64,000 bases of DNA from NCBI RefSeq assembly GCF_000328565.1, contig NC_019966.1, forward strand, positions 2,728,001 to 2,792,000, written 5' to 3'. Positions 53,130-64,000 of this stretch are shown piece after piece (the first letter of the stretch is position 1; every line of letters starts with the position of its first letter). The position numbers and the translations under genes are program-made. The notes below the pieces were generated by a model. It did no database searches. It had not been told where the DNA came from and saw only the letters and a program-made list of their open reading frames with translations. The stretch comes from Mycobacterium sp. JS623. Lineage in GTDB: Bacteria; Actinomycetota; Actinomycetes; Mycobacteriales; Mycobacteriaceae.

Positions 53130-54126
53130 CGGGTTCGTCGACCTCCAGCGGGCGGTGTTCGATCAGATCGCGCACCCCGCCGACGCCGAGACGCTCCCTG
53201 AAGGCTCGTACGGTGTAGCCGACCACCGTTGCATCGGTGCAAGCCCGCACCGTCGCGTTGCGCGGCAGATGAAACACAGGACCGATCTCCCCGAAGTAGT
53301 CTCCGCGTTTGACGACCTTCAGTATTTCCTCAGCGCCGCTTGGCAATTCACGCACAACCTCCAGGTCGCCCTCGGAGACGATGTAGATCAGCTCGCCCAT
53401 TGTGCCCTGCTCGAACAACACCTCACCTGCCGTCAACTCCACGGTCTCGGGGGGGCGGTCGGTGGACGCGAAGTCCGGTACCAATTCGACGACGAGATCG
53501 GCCAACGGCAGGATCCGGCTGTCGTGGGTCGCGACGACCACCATCCGGTCGCCCGATGCGAGCTCGCGGATCAGCCGCAGTATTTCCTCGACTTGGATGA
53601 AGTCCAGGTGCGCGGTGGGCTCGTCGGCCAATATCAACGGCGGATCGAGGGCGATCGCGCGGGCCACCGCGACGCGCTGCTGCTGCCCACCACTGAGATC
53701 ACCAGGCCGGTGCGACATCCGATCCTGCAGGCCGACTCGGGACAACAGCTGTTCGGCCTTCTTGAACGAGGCGCGGCGTGACATACCGGAGGCGAGCAGC
53801 GGCACCATCACATTCTCCAGGGCGGTGAGACTCGGAACGAGATTGAAGGCCTGAAACACGATGCCGACTGTTTCGCGACGGTAATTCGACAGTGCGCGGG
53901 CGTCGAGGGCGGTGACGTCGACGTCACCGAATTTGATGGCGCCCCCGCTGGGTTTCAGAATGCCGCCGAGGCAGGACAGCAGCGTCGTCTTCCCGCAGCC
54001 GCTGGGGCCCATCAGGATCACCAGTGAGCCGGCGGCCACGTCGAGGTTGAAGCCGTCGATCGGGCGAACCGTCTCGGCGCCGCTGGCGTACTCCACCACC
54101 AGGTCCTGAATGCTCAGATCGCCCAT
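53110..54126 (-). CDS. ABC ATPase fused to a cyclic-nucleotide-binding-like domain (Rv0073-like)
   Basis: A 338-residue protein. Residues 1-220 form an ATPase of the LolD/MacB group: Walker A GPSGCGKTT, Q-loop IVFQAFNLVPSLTALENV, signature LSGGQQQR, Walker B LILADEPTAHLD, H-loop VVATHD. Residues about 228-330 look like a cNMP-binding/Crp-type beta roll (EVLFEQGTMGELIYIVSEGDLEV, DYFGEIGPVFHLPRNATVRA). The GEIGxxxxxxRxATVRA portion resembles the phosphate-binding cassette, so transport may be gated by cAMP or another ligand. M. tuberculosis Rv0073 has this same design. It follows its permease gene by 3 bases. Confidence 0.88.
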   Translation of the reverse strand: MGDLSIQDLVVEYASGAETVRPIDGFNLDVAAGSLVILMGPSGCGKTTLLSCLGGILKPSGGAIKFGDVDVTALDARALSNYRRETVGIVFQAFNLVPSLTALENVMVPLLASGMSRRASFKKAEQLLSRVGLQDRMSHRPGDLSGGQQQRVAVARAIALDPPLILADEPTAHLDFIQVEEILRLIRELASGDRMVVVATHDSRILPLADLVVELVPDFASTDRPPETVELTAGEVLFEQGTMGELIYIVSEGDLEVVRELPSGAEEILKVVKRGDYFGEIGPVFHLPRNATVRACTDATVVGYTVRAFRERLGVGGVRDLIEHRPLEVDEPATQESG

Positions 54127-54129
54127 GGC

Positions 54130-55179
54130 TCAAGGACCCCCGAAGGCCAGCGCCGGGTCGACGGACACCGCGCGGCTCAGTCCTGTCGCGCTGGCGATCA
54201 AGCCGATCACGACCGCGACAACCGGAAGCAGGACGAAAGCATAAGCCGGAACAATAACTTGCATCGGAAACAACGGACCAAGCAGCATCGAGAGGCCGGC
54301 GCCGACAAGCGCAGCGAGCAATGCCACGATGACCGACTGCATTGCGAGGCCGGCGGCGATGCTCCGAGTGGGAACGCCAATCGCCTTGAAAACCGCGAAG
54401 TCTCGCAGTCGTTCGAGCGCCGACAGATAGATCACGGATCCGACCACCAGCGCCGCGACCACCCAGAGCAGAATGGCCACGATCGTGATCGAATTCACTG
54501 CGACCTTCAACGGCCGAAGGAGGTCGGCGACCGCGCCCGCTCTGTCGACGGCGCGATAGCCGGCGGGCACCTGGCCGAGGGCTCCGCGGATGCCGATGGA
54601 GGCGACCAGCGGTTGACCGCCGTACACCAATTGCTGCGCGCCCTGGGTGGTGAGGAACACATTCGGCAGGTTGGCCAACGCCGTCGAGTTCTCCACACGG
54701 CCGACGACGTGCAGTCTGCGCGAAGCGATTTCGACGTCCTCGCCAATGTTGCGACCGAGCGTGGTCGATACCACGACCTCGTCGGGCGTCGTCGGCGGCC
54801 GGCCCTCGGACACGGCCGGCATCCCTGGCCCGCGCTCCGGTGCACCGAAGATGTCAACATTGCGCGTTGTGTCGCCAAGCGTGGCCGTGCCGCCGGCATA
54901 AGCAAGTGGAGCGGCCGCGATCACGCCAGGGATGGTGGCGATCCGTTGCAGGTCCACGGGCGCGAACGGCGTCGCACCGACGAAGGGCCCGGATGCTCCT
55001 GCCTTGACGAGAAAGACGTCGACGCCAAGCGCACCGACGGTTTTCTCGGCCTCCACCCGGAATCCGTTCGCGAGCCCCGTGAGAGCGAGCGTCATCGCGA
55101 AGATGATCGACGTGGAAAGAATCGCGATGACGAAGCGCCGTCTCCGCCACTGCATGTCGCGCAGCGCGGCGATCAGCAT
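54130..55179 (-). CDS. FtsX-type ABC transporter permease (Rv0072-like)
   Basis: A 349-residue permease of the MacB/DevC type. One helix near the N-terminus (RRRRFVIAILSTSIIFAMTLAL) is followed by a large extracytoplasmic MacB-like domain (about 45-220) and three more helices (about 232-345), with the FtsX region VIYLSALERLRDFAVFKAIG. Such permeases export or act in the envelope rather than import. The length equals Rv0072. It is co-transcribed with the cNMP-domain ATPase downstream. ATG at 55179. Confidence 0.88.
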   Translation of the reverse strand: MLIAALRDMQWRRRRFVIAILSTSIIFAMTLALTGLANGFRVEAEKTVGALGVDVFLVKAGASGPFVGATPFAPVDLQRIATIPGVIAAAPLAYAGGTATLGDTTRNVDIFGAPERGPGMPAVSEGRPPTTPDEVVVSTTLGRNIGEDVEIASRRLHVVGRVENSTALANLPNVFLTTQGAQQLVYGGQPLVASIGIRGALGQVPAGYRAVDRAGAVADLLRPLKVAVNSITIVAILLWVVAALVVGSVIYLSALERLRDFAVFKAIGVPTRSIAAGLAMQSVIVALLAALVGAGLSMLLGPLFPMQVIVPAYAFVLLPVVAVVIGLIASATGLSRAVSVDPALAFGGP

Positions 55180-55225
55180 GTCCGCGAGATTACCGACGCC
55201 TTAACGATTATGGGCCGAGTTCGGA

Positions 55226-55789
55226 CTATGACTTCTCCTTTGCGAACGCCCCGACCAGTGTGCTACAGAACGCGGGCAGGTCGTCGGGCTTGCGACTCGA
55301 CACCAACGTGTTTGGCCCGCGCGAGCATTCGACAACTTCGTCGTCGACCCAATTCGCGCCAGCGTTGCGAAGATCGGTCGCCACACTTGGCCACGACGTC
55401 ATCGTCCGGCCGCGGACAACGTCGGCCTCGATCAGCGTCCACGGTCCGTGGCAGATCACTGCAACCGGCTTGCCGGCGTCGAAGAAACTCTTGACGAACG
55501 CAACTGCCGCGTCGTTGGTGCGCAGGAAGTCGGGGTTGGCCACGCCGCCGGGCAACACCAGGCCGGCGTAGTCGGCAGAGGAGACGCTATCGGCAGATTT
55601 ATCGACCTCGAATGTATCGGCCGGTGTCAGGTGGTTGAACGCCTGGACCTTTCCGACCTCCGTCGAAACCAACTCGGGTGTGCCGCCTGCCTGTTCGACG
55701 GCCTTCCACGGTTCCGTCAACTCGACCTGCTCGGCTCCTTCGGGGGCGACGAGGAACGCAATAGTCTTGCCTTTCAGTGAACTTGGCAT
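55226..55789 (-). CDS. DJ-1/PfpI-family protein
   Basis: A 187-residue class I glutamine-amidotransferase-like protein of the PfpI/YhbO group. The nucleophile elbow AVICHGPWTLIEADVVRGRT contains the Cys-His pair; the conserved acid lies in VAPEGAEQVELTEP, and YAGLVLPGGVANPD comes before. Relatives act as glyoxalases, deglycases or chaperones in stress; the earlier label intracellular protease is doubtful. It starts 148 bases from the oppositely oriented 50-codon ORF. Confidence 0.9.
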   Translation of the reverse strand: MPSSLKGKTIAFLVAPEGAEQVELTEPWKAVEQAGGTPELVSTEVGKVQAFNHLTPADTFEVDKSADSVSSADYAGLVLPGGVANPDFLRTNDAAVAFVKSFFDAGKPVAVICHGPWTLIEADVVRGRTMTSWPSVATDLRNAGANWVDDEVVECSRGPNTLVSSRKPDDLPAFCSTLVGAFAKEKS

Positions 55790-55937
55790 GAATTTTCTCC
55801 CGTCTCATTGTTGGCTATCGCACGCGTACCCGGCGCGGCGAGGGACCAATCAGCGCATTGCTGTCGGTACACTCGTACCAAAGCGCTTTCACCGACGAGA
55901 GTTGCCGCCTGGTGAGCACTAACAAAGGAAAACGAGC

Positions 55938-56090
55938 GTGACTGCACTGCAGGACTGGCTCAGCACCCGACCCGTAGATCCGCGGGGCCTCAAAATTTTC
56001 ATCCGCGACGCCTTGCGGACCCTGACCGCCGACGAGCCGGCAAAGACCGACGAGCCTGCGCTGCTGCGCAGGGGGCTCGAGCGCTGCTGA
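55938..56090 (+). CDS. possible 50-residue protein
   Basis: A GTG at 55938 follows AAAGGAAAACGAGC, a good ribosome site, and opens a 50-codon frame: DWLSTRPVDPRGLKIFIRDAL, then an acidic linker (TADEPAKTDEP) and ALLRRGLERC. It looks like a helix-linker-helix peptide with no known family. The frame fills most of the gap between the DJ-1 gene and the P55 gene. The ribosome site and sensible amino-acid use support it moderately. Confidence 0.45.
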   Translation: MTALQDWLSTRPVDPRGLKIFIRDALRTLTADEPAKTDEPALLRRGLERC

Positions 56091-56094
56091 GCGT

Positions 56095-57747
56095 CTACTC
56101 CTGCCGGTGTCTGCCCGGCCTCGAGATCTGCTGAGTCTGGGCGTCGAACGCCTGTGTCGGCGCCTCGATCATTGTGGTGGGCGTCTCATTCGCACGCCCA
56201 GTCTCGGCGACGTCAGCCGCCGGAGCTGATTCCTCGGCGTGCTCATGCCTGCCAGCGATCAACAGGCCCAGCAGGGCACCGATCACGCAGACCAGCGCGG
56301 TGATGCCGAAGATCTCCCCGTACTGCATGACGTAGGCCGTGCGGACACGGGCCGCCTGCGCGGCCAGCCGCTCGACGAGGTTGTTGCCGGTGCCGGCGGG
56401 CAGGCTGGCCAGATGCTGATTGAAGCGATAAAGCCCCCATGCGCTCAGCGCGGCGATGCCGATCAGCATGCCGATCATGCGGGACACCACCACGGCCGCC
56501 GACGCGATCCCATGCTGGGAAGTGGGCACTACCCGCAGCGTCGCCGACGTCAGCGGGCCGATCACCAGACCAAGGCCAAGGCCAGCGATCGCTAGATCGG
56601 TGTCGAGAGCCGGCAGGCTGATGAAGCCGAGGTCGTGGCGGGCGGCCAGGAGGTCAACGGGCCACTTCGAGATCAACCAGTAGCCGCCGGCGCCGATCAT
56701 CAGGCCCACAAACGCCACGATCCGATCGCCGACCTTGGTCGCGATCCAGCCGCCCAGTAGAGCGCCGATCGGCAGGGCGATGAGAAACCGCAGCAGCAAG
56801 GCGGCGGCGCCGTTCTTGTCGAGACCGAGCACGCCCTGGCCGAACAGCTCGACGTTGACCAGCGTGACCATCAGCGCCGCGCCTGCGGTCAGCGAGGCGC
56901 CGAGCGCGGAAAGGAACGGGCGGAAGTGCACACCGGCAGGCTCAATCAGCCGGGTGCGGGCGAATTTCTCCCACACGAAGAACGCCACACAGGCGAGCGC
57001 GGCGCCGATCAGCAGGGGCAGCCCGTAGCTCGGCAGCACCCGCTTGCCGTCCGGCGCCGGGTTGTACAGGCCCCAGGTGGCCAGGCCCAGCGTGATCGCC
57101 AGCAGCACACCGCCGATCACGTCGACCTTCTGCGGTTCCTCCGTCTTCTCCCGCGACGGCAGGCTGAAGTGAATCATCACCATCGCGACCGCGGTGAGCG
57201 GCACGTTGATCCAGAACACGTCACGCCAGGTGTTCAGCGCCCAGACCACGGCGATGCCGTACAGCGGGCCCAGCACGCTGCCCAGTTCCTGCGCGGCGCC
57301 GATGCCGCCAAGCACGGCGGCGCGGTTGCGCGCAGACCACAGGTCGGCCGCGAGCGCCAGCGTGACCGGCAGCAGCGCGCCGCTGGCAGTGCCCTGGATC
57401 GCGCGCCCGATGATCAGCTGCAGCAGATCGTCCGACAACGCGGTGATGACCGAGCCGATCGCGAACCCGGCGAGGCTGACCTGCAGCACCAGCTTGCGGC
57501 CGAACCGGTCCGAGGCGCGGCCGAGCAGCGGCATGGCCGCGATGTAGCCAAGTAGGTACCAGGTGACGATCGGGGTGACCCGCTGGATCTGATTGATCCC
57601 GATCCCGACGTCTTTCATGATGTCGGTCATGATGGTGACCACGACATACGTGTCGAGGGCACCCAGCAGCACTGCGAGGCTGCCGGCGCTGATCGCGACT
57701 CGGCGGCCAGATGTCGCCGGCTGAGCGACTCCGGGCGAAGCGCGCAT
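56095..57747 (-). CDS. MFS transporter P55 (14 helices)
   Basis: A 550-residue major facilitator of the DHA2/EmrB type with about 14 helices. Motif A is [14 protein letters not shown] and motif C-like [17 protein letters not shown]. It pairs with lprG: its ATG lies 4 bases after the lprG stop, as in M. tuberculosis Rv1411c-Rv1410c. There P55 with LprG exports triacylglycerides and affects drug tolerance and cell wall. The cytosolic C-terminal tail of about 50 residues is Glu/Thr/Gln-rich. Confidence 0.95.
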   Translation of the reverse strand: MRASPGVAQPATSGRRVAISAGSLAVLLGALDTYVVVTIMTDIMKDVGIGINQIQRVTPIVTWYLLGYIAAMPLLGRASDRFGRKLVLQVSLAGFAIGSVITALSDDLLQLIIGRAIQGTASGALLPVTLALAADLWSARNRAAVLGGIGAAQELGSVLGPLYGIAVVWALNTWRDVFWINVPLTAVAMVMIHFSLPSREKTEEPQKVDVIGGVLLAITLGLATWGLYNPAPDGKRVLPSYGLPLLIGAALACVAFFVWEKFARTRLIEPAGVHFRPFLSALGASLTAGAALMVTLVNVELFGQGVLGLDKNGAAALLLRFLIALPIGALLGGWIATKVGDRIVAFVGLMIGAGGYWLISKWPVDLLAARHDLGFISLPALDTDLAIAGLGLGLVIGPLTSATLRVVPTSQHGIASAAVVVSRMIGMLIGIAALSAWGLYRFNQHLASLPAGTGNNLVERLAAQAARVRTAYVMQYGEIFGITALVCVIGALLGLLIAGRHEHAEESAPAADVAETGRANETPTTMIEAPTQAFDAQTQQISRPGRHRQE

Positions 57748-57751
57748 CAGA

Positions 57752-58450
57752 TCAGACCGTGGGCTTGGTGACGGTTACTGACTTACCCCAGTCAGTGCAT
57801 GTCATCGTGATGCTGTTGCCTGGTGACGGGTCCAGCTTGGCCTGCACGAGTTCGTGGTTGCCGTCCTCGCGGATCCATGCGGTGCCGGGGACCGGAGCGG
57901 TCGCGCCGATCTGCGGGGCGATCTTGTTGACCGCGTCGGCGGTCACGTTTCCGGTGACGCGGATGGTTTCGACACCGTTGAGGGTCTCGCGGCCGTCGGT
58001 CTTCGCGTCCGAGAAGTTGGCGAGGACGTTGCCCAACCCGGTATCGGGGTTCAGCAGCACTGACACGTCGTAAATGTCGGCGGCAGGTCCGAAATCCTGG
58101 AAGCTGCCCTTGGTGAGCGCGCCGAACAGGTTGCCGTCGGCGACCACGAAGTCGACGCCCTGAAGGCGCTGACCCAGGAAGATGATGTTCGCCGTGCCCT
58201 GGGCGGCGACGGCGGGCTTGTTCGTCACATCGCCTTCGAGGGTCTCGATCGGCAGTTCCTTGATCTGCCCCTGCACGCTCAGCTTCAGGTGCATGCTCGA
58301 CTGCGCCTTGGTGGTCTCGCTGGACTCCTTGAGCAGGGTGGCGGCGTCTGGCAGTGGCTTGGACGAGTCCTGCGACTTCGAGGAGCACCCGGCGATAAGG
58401 GCGATTGTGGCGAAAAGGGCGGCGAAGATGGCCAAGAGGCGCGTCTGCAT
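57752..58450 (-). CDS. lprG: lipoprotein LprG
   Basis: A 232-residue lipoprotein that carries triacylated lipids through the periplasm to P55. The signal peptide ends at lipobox LIAGC, lipidated Cys22; a short Ser-rich linker and the LppX/LprAFG beta-alpha fold follow ([45 protein letters not shown]). ATG at 58450 is the only start that gives a proper signal sequence. It is divergent from ribC and first of the lprG-P55 operon. Confidence 0.95.
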   Translation of the reverse strand: MQTRLLAIFAALFATIALIAGCSSKSQDSSKPLPDAATLLKESSETTKAQSSMHLKLSVQGQIKELPIETLEGDVTNKPAVAAQGTANIIFLGQRLQGVDFVVADGNLFGALTKGSFQDFGPAADIYDVSVLLNPDTGLGNVLANFSDAKTDGRETLNGVETIRVTGNVTADAVNKIAPQIGATAPVPGTAWIREDGNHELVQAKLDPSPGNSITMTCTDWGKSVTVTKPTV

Positions 58451-58559
58451 GAGTGCATCGTAGAGGGTGCGCTTGTGTGGGCGCGTTGTGCGTGGTGGCG
58501 GCCGAACTGCAATCGTGGCTTCCGAACTGGACTTTCGAGCAGGAGCTAGGCTCGTCGGC

Positions 58560-59177
58560 GTGTTCACCGGAATCGTCGAAGAGCTGGGCGAGGTCGTCGG
58601 CAAGGAAGAGCTCGGCGATTCGGCGCGACTCGTCATCCGCGGGCCCGTCGTCACGTCCGATGCCGGACACGGTGACTCGATCGCGGTAAACGGAGTCTGC
58701 CTCACCGTGGTCGAGGTGCTGCCGGATGGGGCGTTCAGCACCGACGTGATGGGCGAGACGCTGAACCGGTCGAGTCTGCGCGGTGTCGGTGTCGGCAGCC
58801 ACGTGAACTTGGAGCGCGCCGCCGCGGTCAACAGCCGCCTCGGGGGACACATCGTGCAGGGACACGTCGATGGCACGGCGCATGTGATCGCGCGGACACC
58901 GTCGGAACATTGGGAAGTTGTTCGGATCGCGTTGCCGACCGCACTGTCGCGCTATGTCGTCGAGAAGGGTTCGATCACCGTCGACGGTGTCTCCCTTACG
59001 GTTTCCGGTTTGGGGCACGACTGGTTCGAGGTGTCGCTGATCCCGACGACGTTGGATCTGACCACCCTCGGAAGGGCAGAGGTCGGCACCAGGGTGAACC
59101 TCGAAGTCGACGTCATCGCGAAGTACGTGGAACGATTGCTTGGCTCCGGCGATCAGCCGGACGGCAGCAACTCCTGA
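58560..59177 (+). CDS. ribC: riboflavin synthase alpha chain
   Basis: A 205-residue riboflavin synthase (ribE in other naming) dismutating two lumazines to riboflavin. Two tandem lumazine-binding domains are visible, each starting with a V(F)TGIV-like or [10 protein letters not shown] motif; VNGVCLTV in the first and VDGVSLTV in the second are the paired ligand loops. GTG at 58560 gives the canonical FTGIVEELG start. ribBA starts 131 bases later. Confidence 0.95.
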   Translation: MFTGIVEELGEVVGKEELGDSARLVIRGPVVTSDAGHGDSIAVNGVCLTVVEVLPDGAFSTDVMGETLNRSSLRGVGVGSHVNLERAAAVNSRLGGHIVQGHVDGTAHVIARTPSEHWEVVRIALPTALSRYVVEKGSITVDGVSLTVSGLGHDWFEVSLIPTTLDLTTLGRAEVGTRVNLEVDVIAKYVERLLGSGDQPDGSNS

Positions 59178-59307
59178 CAGGCTTCTGACAGCTCGGAATG
59201 TCCGACGGGCATGGCGGCAACGCGCCGATCACCCTGACAATCTCGGTCAATGCCCAGGTCAGGGGAGCGGCAATAACTATCCAGTCGGCGTGGTTCATAC
59301 TGATGTG
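59178..59307. other. 130-base gap between ribC and ribBA
   Basis: No gene. I looked for an FMN riboswitch and did not find its conserved AGGGGCAGGGTG-type core. Nothing else is recognisable; AACTAT at 59275-59280 might be a weak -10. Confidence 0.3.
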
Positions 59308-61513
<2,206 letters not shown>

Positions 61514-61527
<14 letters not shown>

Positions 61528-61990
61528 GCGTCATCGCGACTTCGCCACGGTCGCTTGGGTTCTCGGCTGGATTCAGTGTGAAGCCAAGGCTTTCGTAAAC
61601 GCCACGAGCCACGGCGTTTTCGGCCGCCACCCGCAAGGTGACGGTGCGGGCGCGGCATTGGCTGGCCCAGTCCACCGCAGCCTCTACCAGCGGCCGCGCC
61701 AGGCCTCGGCCGCGGGCCGCCGGGTCCAACCACAGCGAATACAGGTACACGGTTTCGGCATTCTCCCGCTGTGCCCCGATCAGGCCAACGGGTCGCTCGT
61801 CGATCAGCACAGCGAACTGCGCGTGATCGCGTAACCGGCGGCGCCATTTCGCAGCAGTGAACGTAGCTTCGTGCTGATACTGCGGATCGTTCTCGCCGAG
61901 CGAATCGGCCAACGCGCGCAACCGAACTGCGGCGAATGTCCGCCAGTCAGCCTCTGTTAGTCGCGCGACACGTGAGGTAGCTGCGGTCAC
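61514..61990 (-). CDS. GNAT-family N-acetyltransferase
   Basis: A 158-residue acetyltransferase with the acetyl-CoA motif A in LYSLWLDPAARGRGLARPLVEAAVDWA (core RGRGLA) and motif B VYESLGF. The N-terminus ARLTEADWRTFAAVRLRAL is typical of the RimI-like group. The substrate is not predictable. GTG at 61990 overlaps the stop of the upstream gamma-glutamyltransferase gene (GTGA), so the two are coupled. The frame reaches 62044 within that gene. Confidence 0.88.
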
Positions 61991-63927
61991 CGAGTGTCGC
62001 CCATGACAAGACCTTCGCGACGCGGGTCTGCGCCACCGTTCCACCCCCCACTGTCGCGCACGATCGCCGACAGCCCACTGGACTGGTCGGCGATGTCGAC
62101 TTGATGGCCAAGCTGGCGTAGGCCTTGCACCAGTGGATCGTGGTCGCCGTTGTCGGCCGTGTCGATCGCGGGATGTTCACCGCCGACATTGGTCTTCGGC
62201 GAGTTCGCCGCACCGAAATCCACCGCTGATACCGCCTGTTGCGGATTCAGGCCCCAATCAATCATTCCGACAAGGGTTTTCACGACGAACTGGATGATGA
62301 CGGACCCGCCAGGTGACCCCGTCACTGCGTACAACGTCCGCTTCGACTGGCCCGGATCGGTCGGGTTGAACACCAGTGTGGGCGCCATCGAGCTGCGTGG
62401 TCGCTTACCTGGCTGCACCCGGTTGGCCACCGGCACCCCGTCCTTATCCGGTTCCGCGGAGAAGTCGGTGAGCTGATTGTTGAGGATGAACCCGTCCACC
62501 ATGTGAAACGAGCCGAATGCCGATTCCACCGTGGTGGTCATCGACGCCGCGTTGCCCTGGGCATCGATGATGCTGATCTGGCTGGTGCCGTGTTCAGGTA
62601 TCGGCGGGGCGGGCGGCGTCGGTGGGCCGAACTCGCCCGGCTTCGCGGTGCCCATGGTGTGCTGCTCGGAAATCAATGCAGCTCGGCCTGCGAGGTAATC
62701 ACTGCCAAGAAGTGTCTCCGGTGAGCCACCCGGCAGGGGCACGAAATCGGTGTCGGCAACGTACTTGTCGCGGTCGGCGTAGGCCAGCCGTTCGGCTTCG
62801 GAGATCAGGTGCACACCCATCACTGTTGGCTTGCCGCCGTTCAGGTCGACGTCGGTGGGTTTGTGATCAGCCATCGGGAAATGTTCGAGCATGGCCAGTG
62901 TCGCCGCCACCGCGATGCCACCAGAGGAGGGGGGCGGCATGCCGCAAATTTCCTTGCCGCGGTAGGCCGTACAGAGAGGTTCGCGTTTCTTGGCGGTGTA
63001 GCGCGACAGGTCGTCGAGCGTCATCACGCTTGGGGTACGGCCGCCGCTGGTGTCGACCGAAGCGGCCACGATGGCCCGCGCGAGATCGCCGGTGTAGAAG
63101 GACTCCGGATCGGATGCGATGACGCCCAACGTCTTTGAGTAGGCCGGGTTGGTGAGTTTGATGCCCGACGCCTTCGGGCTGCCGTCGGGGTTCAGGAAGT
63201 AGGCCGAGGCGTTCGGATCCACCTTCAGCTTCGGGGCGCCGTCGGCGATCGCGGCGGCCAGCCGCGGGCTGATGTCGAAGCCGTCGTCTGCCATCGACGC
63301 CGCGGGACTGAACAGATCACGCCATGGGGTCTTGCCATGCTCGGTGTGGACGGCCTGCAGCAGCCGGAGGATTCCGGGCACGCCGATGGACCGCCCCGAG
63401 CCGCGGGCATCGGGTTTGGGCTCGGTGCGGTCGGCATCGGAGATCCAGCGCAGGTAATTCTCGGTGGCGGCCATCGGCGCCGTCTCGCGGCCGTCATAGG
63501 CCTGCACCGTGCCGGTCGCGGCGTCGTAATACAGCAGGAAGCCGCCGCCACCGATGCCAGAGGACTGCGGCTCGACCAGGCCAAGCACCGCCTGCGCAGT
63601 GACGAGTGCATCGGCGGCGGTTCCACCTTTGTCGAGCACCTCGCAGGCCGCCCGCGTGGCCAGCGGATTGGCGGTAACGGCGGCATAGTGCGACGTCCGA
63701 ACCGCCGTCATGTCTTTGCGGTAGCCGGTGGCGACCTCGGGGTTGGTCGAGATGTTCGTGGAGGTGGTGGCCGACCCCGAGGCCGGCGCCGCGGACGTCT
63801 TGGGAGCCGGTGTCCCGTTCGCGACGATCGAACAAGGGCCAGCCTTGGTGGCCGGTGGCGTCGTCTCCTCGGCGGCACATCCGGCCAGAACCAAGATCAC
63901 TGCTGCGAGCGGTGCCAGGATCCGCAT
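61987..63927 (-). CDS. ggt: gamma-glutamyltransferase, lipoprotein (GgtB-like)
   Basis: A 646-residue envelope enzyme of the N-terminal-nucleophile class that hydrolyses or transfers gamma-glutamyl groups of glutathione-like compounds. A signal peptide with lipobox LAGC (Cys17) precedes a Ser/Thr/Pro/Ala-rich linker. The large chain contains ANPLATRAACEVLDKGGTAADA and VEPQSSGIGGGGFLLYYD. Self-cleavage is expected before the Thr of EHGTSQISIIDAQGNA, and SMTTTVESAFGS follows. SSMAPTLVF and GSPGGSVI are substrate-pocket motifs. Mycobacteria lack glutathione but take it from hosts. ATG at 63927 gives the proper signal peptide. The remaining 73 bases of the window show nothing. Confidence 0.93.
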   Translation of the reverse strand: MRILAPLAAVILVLAGCAAEETTPPATKAGPCSIVANGTPAPKTSAAPASGSATTSTNISTNPEVATGYRKDMTAVRTSHYAAVTANPLATRAACEVLDKGGTAADALVTAQAVLGLVEPQSSGIGGGGFLLYYDAATGTVQAYDGRETAPMAATENYLRWISDADRTEPKPDARGSGRSIGVPGILRLLQAVHTEHGKTPWRDLFSPAASMADDGFDISPRLAAAIADGAPKLKVDPNASAYFLNPDGSPKASGIKLTNPAYSKTLGVIASDPESFYTGDLARAIVAASVDTSGGRTPSVMTLDDLSRYTAKKREPLCTAYRGKEICGMPPPSSGGIAVAATLAMLEHFPMADHKPTDVDLNGGKPTVMGVHLISEAERLAYADRDKYVADTDFVPLPGGSPETLLGSDYLAGRAALISEQHTMGTAKPGEFGPPTPPAPPIPEHGTSQISIIDAQGNAASMTTTVESAFGSFHMVDGFILNNQLTDFSAEPDKDGVPVANRVQPGKRPRSSMAPTLVFNPTDPGQSKRTLYAVTGSPGGSVIIQFVVKTLVGMIDWGLNPQQAVSAVDFGAANSPKTNVGGEHPAIDTADNGDHDPLVQGLRQLGHQVDIADQSSGLSAIVRDSGGWNGGADPRREGLVMGDTR

Positions 63928-64000
63928 CACTCGACGGTAGTTGATCGGAGCCGCCTCGGTAACTCCCCGAGTCGTCCCCACGCTTCGCGGTGGGCCCAGC

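Noticed and set aside
59178..59307. FMN riboswitch upstream of ribBA
   Set aside because: The conserved core motifs of the RFN element are not present in this 130-base gap.

Overview
The window is high-GC actinobacterial DNA. Its gene content and order point to a fast-growing mycobacterium (Mycolicibacterium type). The first block (about 1-14.8 kb) runs alaS-ruvX-mltG-aroE, an A24 peptidase, aroC-aroK-aroB-aroQ, a B-4DMT-type membrane protein, pepQ-efp-nusB. This is the order known from M. tuberculosis Rv2555c-Rv2532c. The second block (25.7-61.5 kb) runs pyrR-pyrB-pyrC-PH-carA-carB-pyrF, mihF-gmk-rpoZ-coaBC-metK, priA, fmt-rsmB-rpe-ribD, P55/lprG, ribC-ribBA-ribH-PH. This follows Rv1379-Rv1417. 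No IS element, phage, tRNA, rRNA or CRISPR array was seen. Most genes are packed with ATGA, GTGA or TGATG overlaps, and GTG or TTG starts are common.

Layout. 1-4.8 kb: translation and cell-wall genes plus aroE. 4.9-8.0 kb: a RhtA-like exporter facing a tiny prepilin-peptidase-like gene, then a SnoaL/DUF3237/TetR operon headed by a large palindrome that overlaps its first start codon. 8.0-14.8 kb: shikimate operon, then pepQ-efp-nusB. 14.8-16.0 kb: one DUF559 (Vsr-like nuclease fold) gene flanked by two 55-nt copies of the same sequence in inverted orientation. 16.1-22.8 kb: a coupled six-gene unit of GntR regulator, AprB-like ferredoxin, lipoprotein ABC binding protein with a C-terminal NosL-like domain, permease, ATPase, and an AprA-like flavoprotein with a HEAT-repeat tail. 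23.1-25.5 kb: a flavin monooxygenase and a serine beta-lactamase-fold hydrolase. 25.7-34.4 kb: the complete pyrimidine pathway up to UMP except pyrD and pyrE, with a PyrR-binding loop in its leader. 34.4-44 kb: mihF, gmk, rpoZ, coaBC, metK, a Baeyer-Villiger-type monooxygenase, and a zone of gene decay (DUF4345 and LipH-like pseudogenes, an NTF2 remnant). 44-53 kb: priA with degenerate motor motifs, DUF2207-LemA, fmt-rsmB-rpe-ribD. 53-55.8 kb: an FtsX-type ABC exporter whose ATPase carries a cyclic-nucleotide-binding-like domain, and a DJ-1/PfpI protein. 56-64 kb: the lprG-P55 lipid exporter pair, riboflavin genes, a GNAT and a lipoprotein gamma-glutamyltransferase.

The two parts most likely to hold undescribed biology are the ABC/ferredoxin/flavoprotein-HEAT unit and the DUF559 gene with its paired repeats. 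Everything here was read by eye. Family assignments rest on remembered motifs, not on searches.
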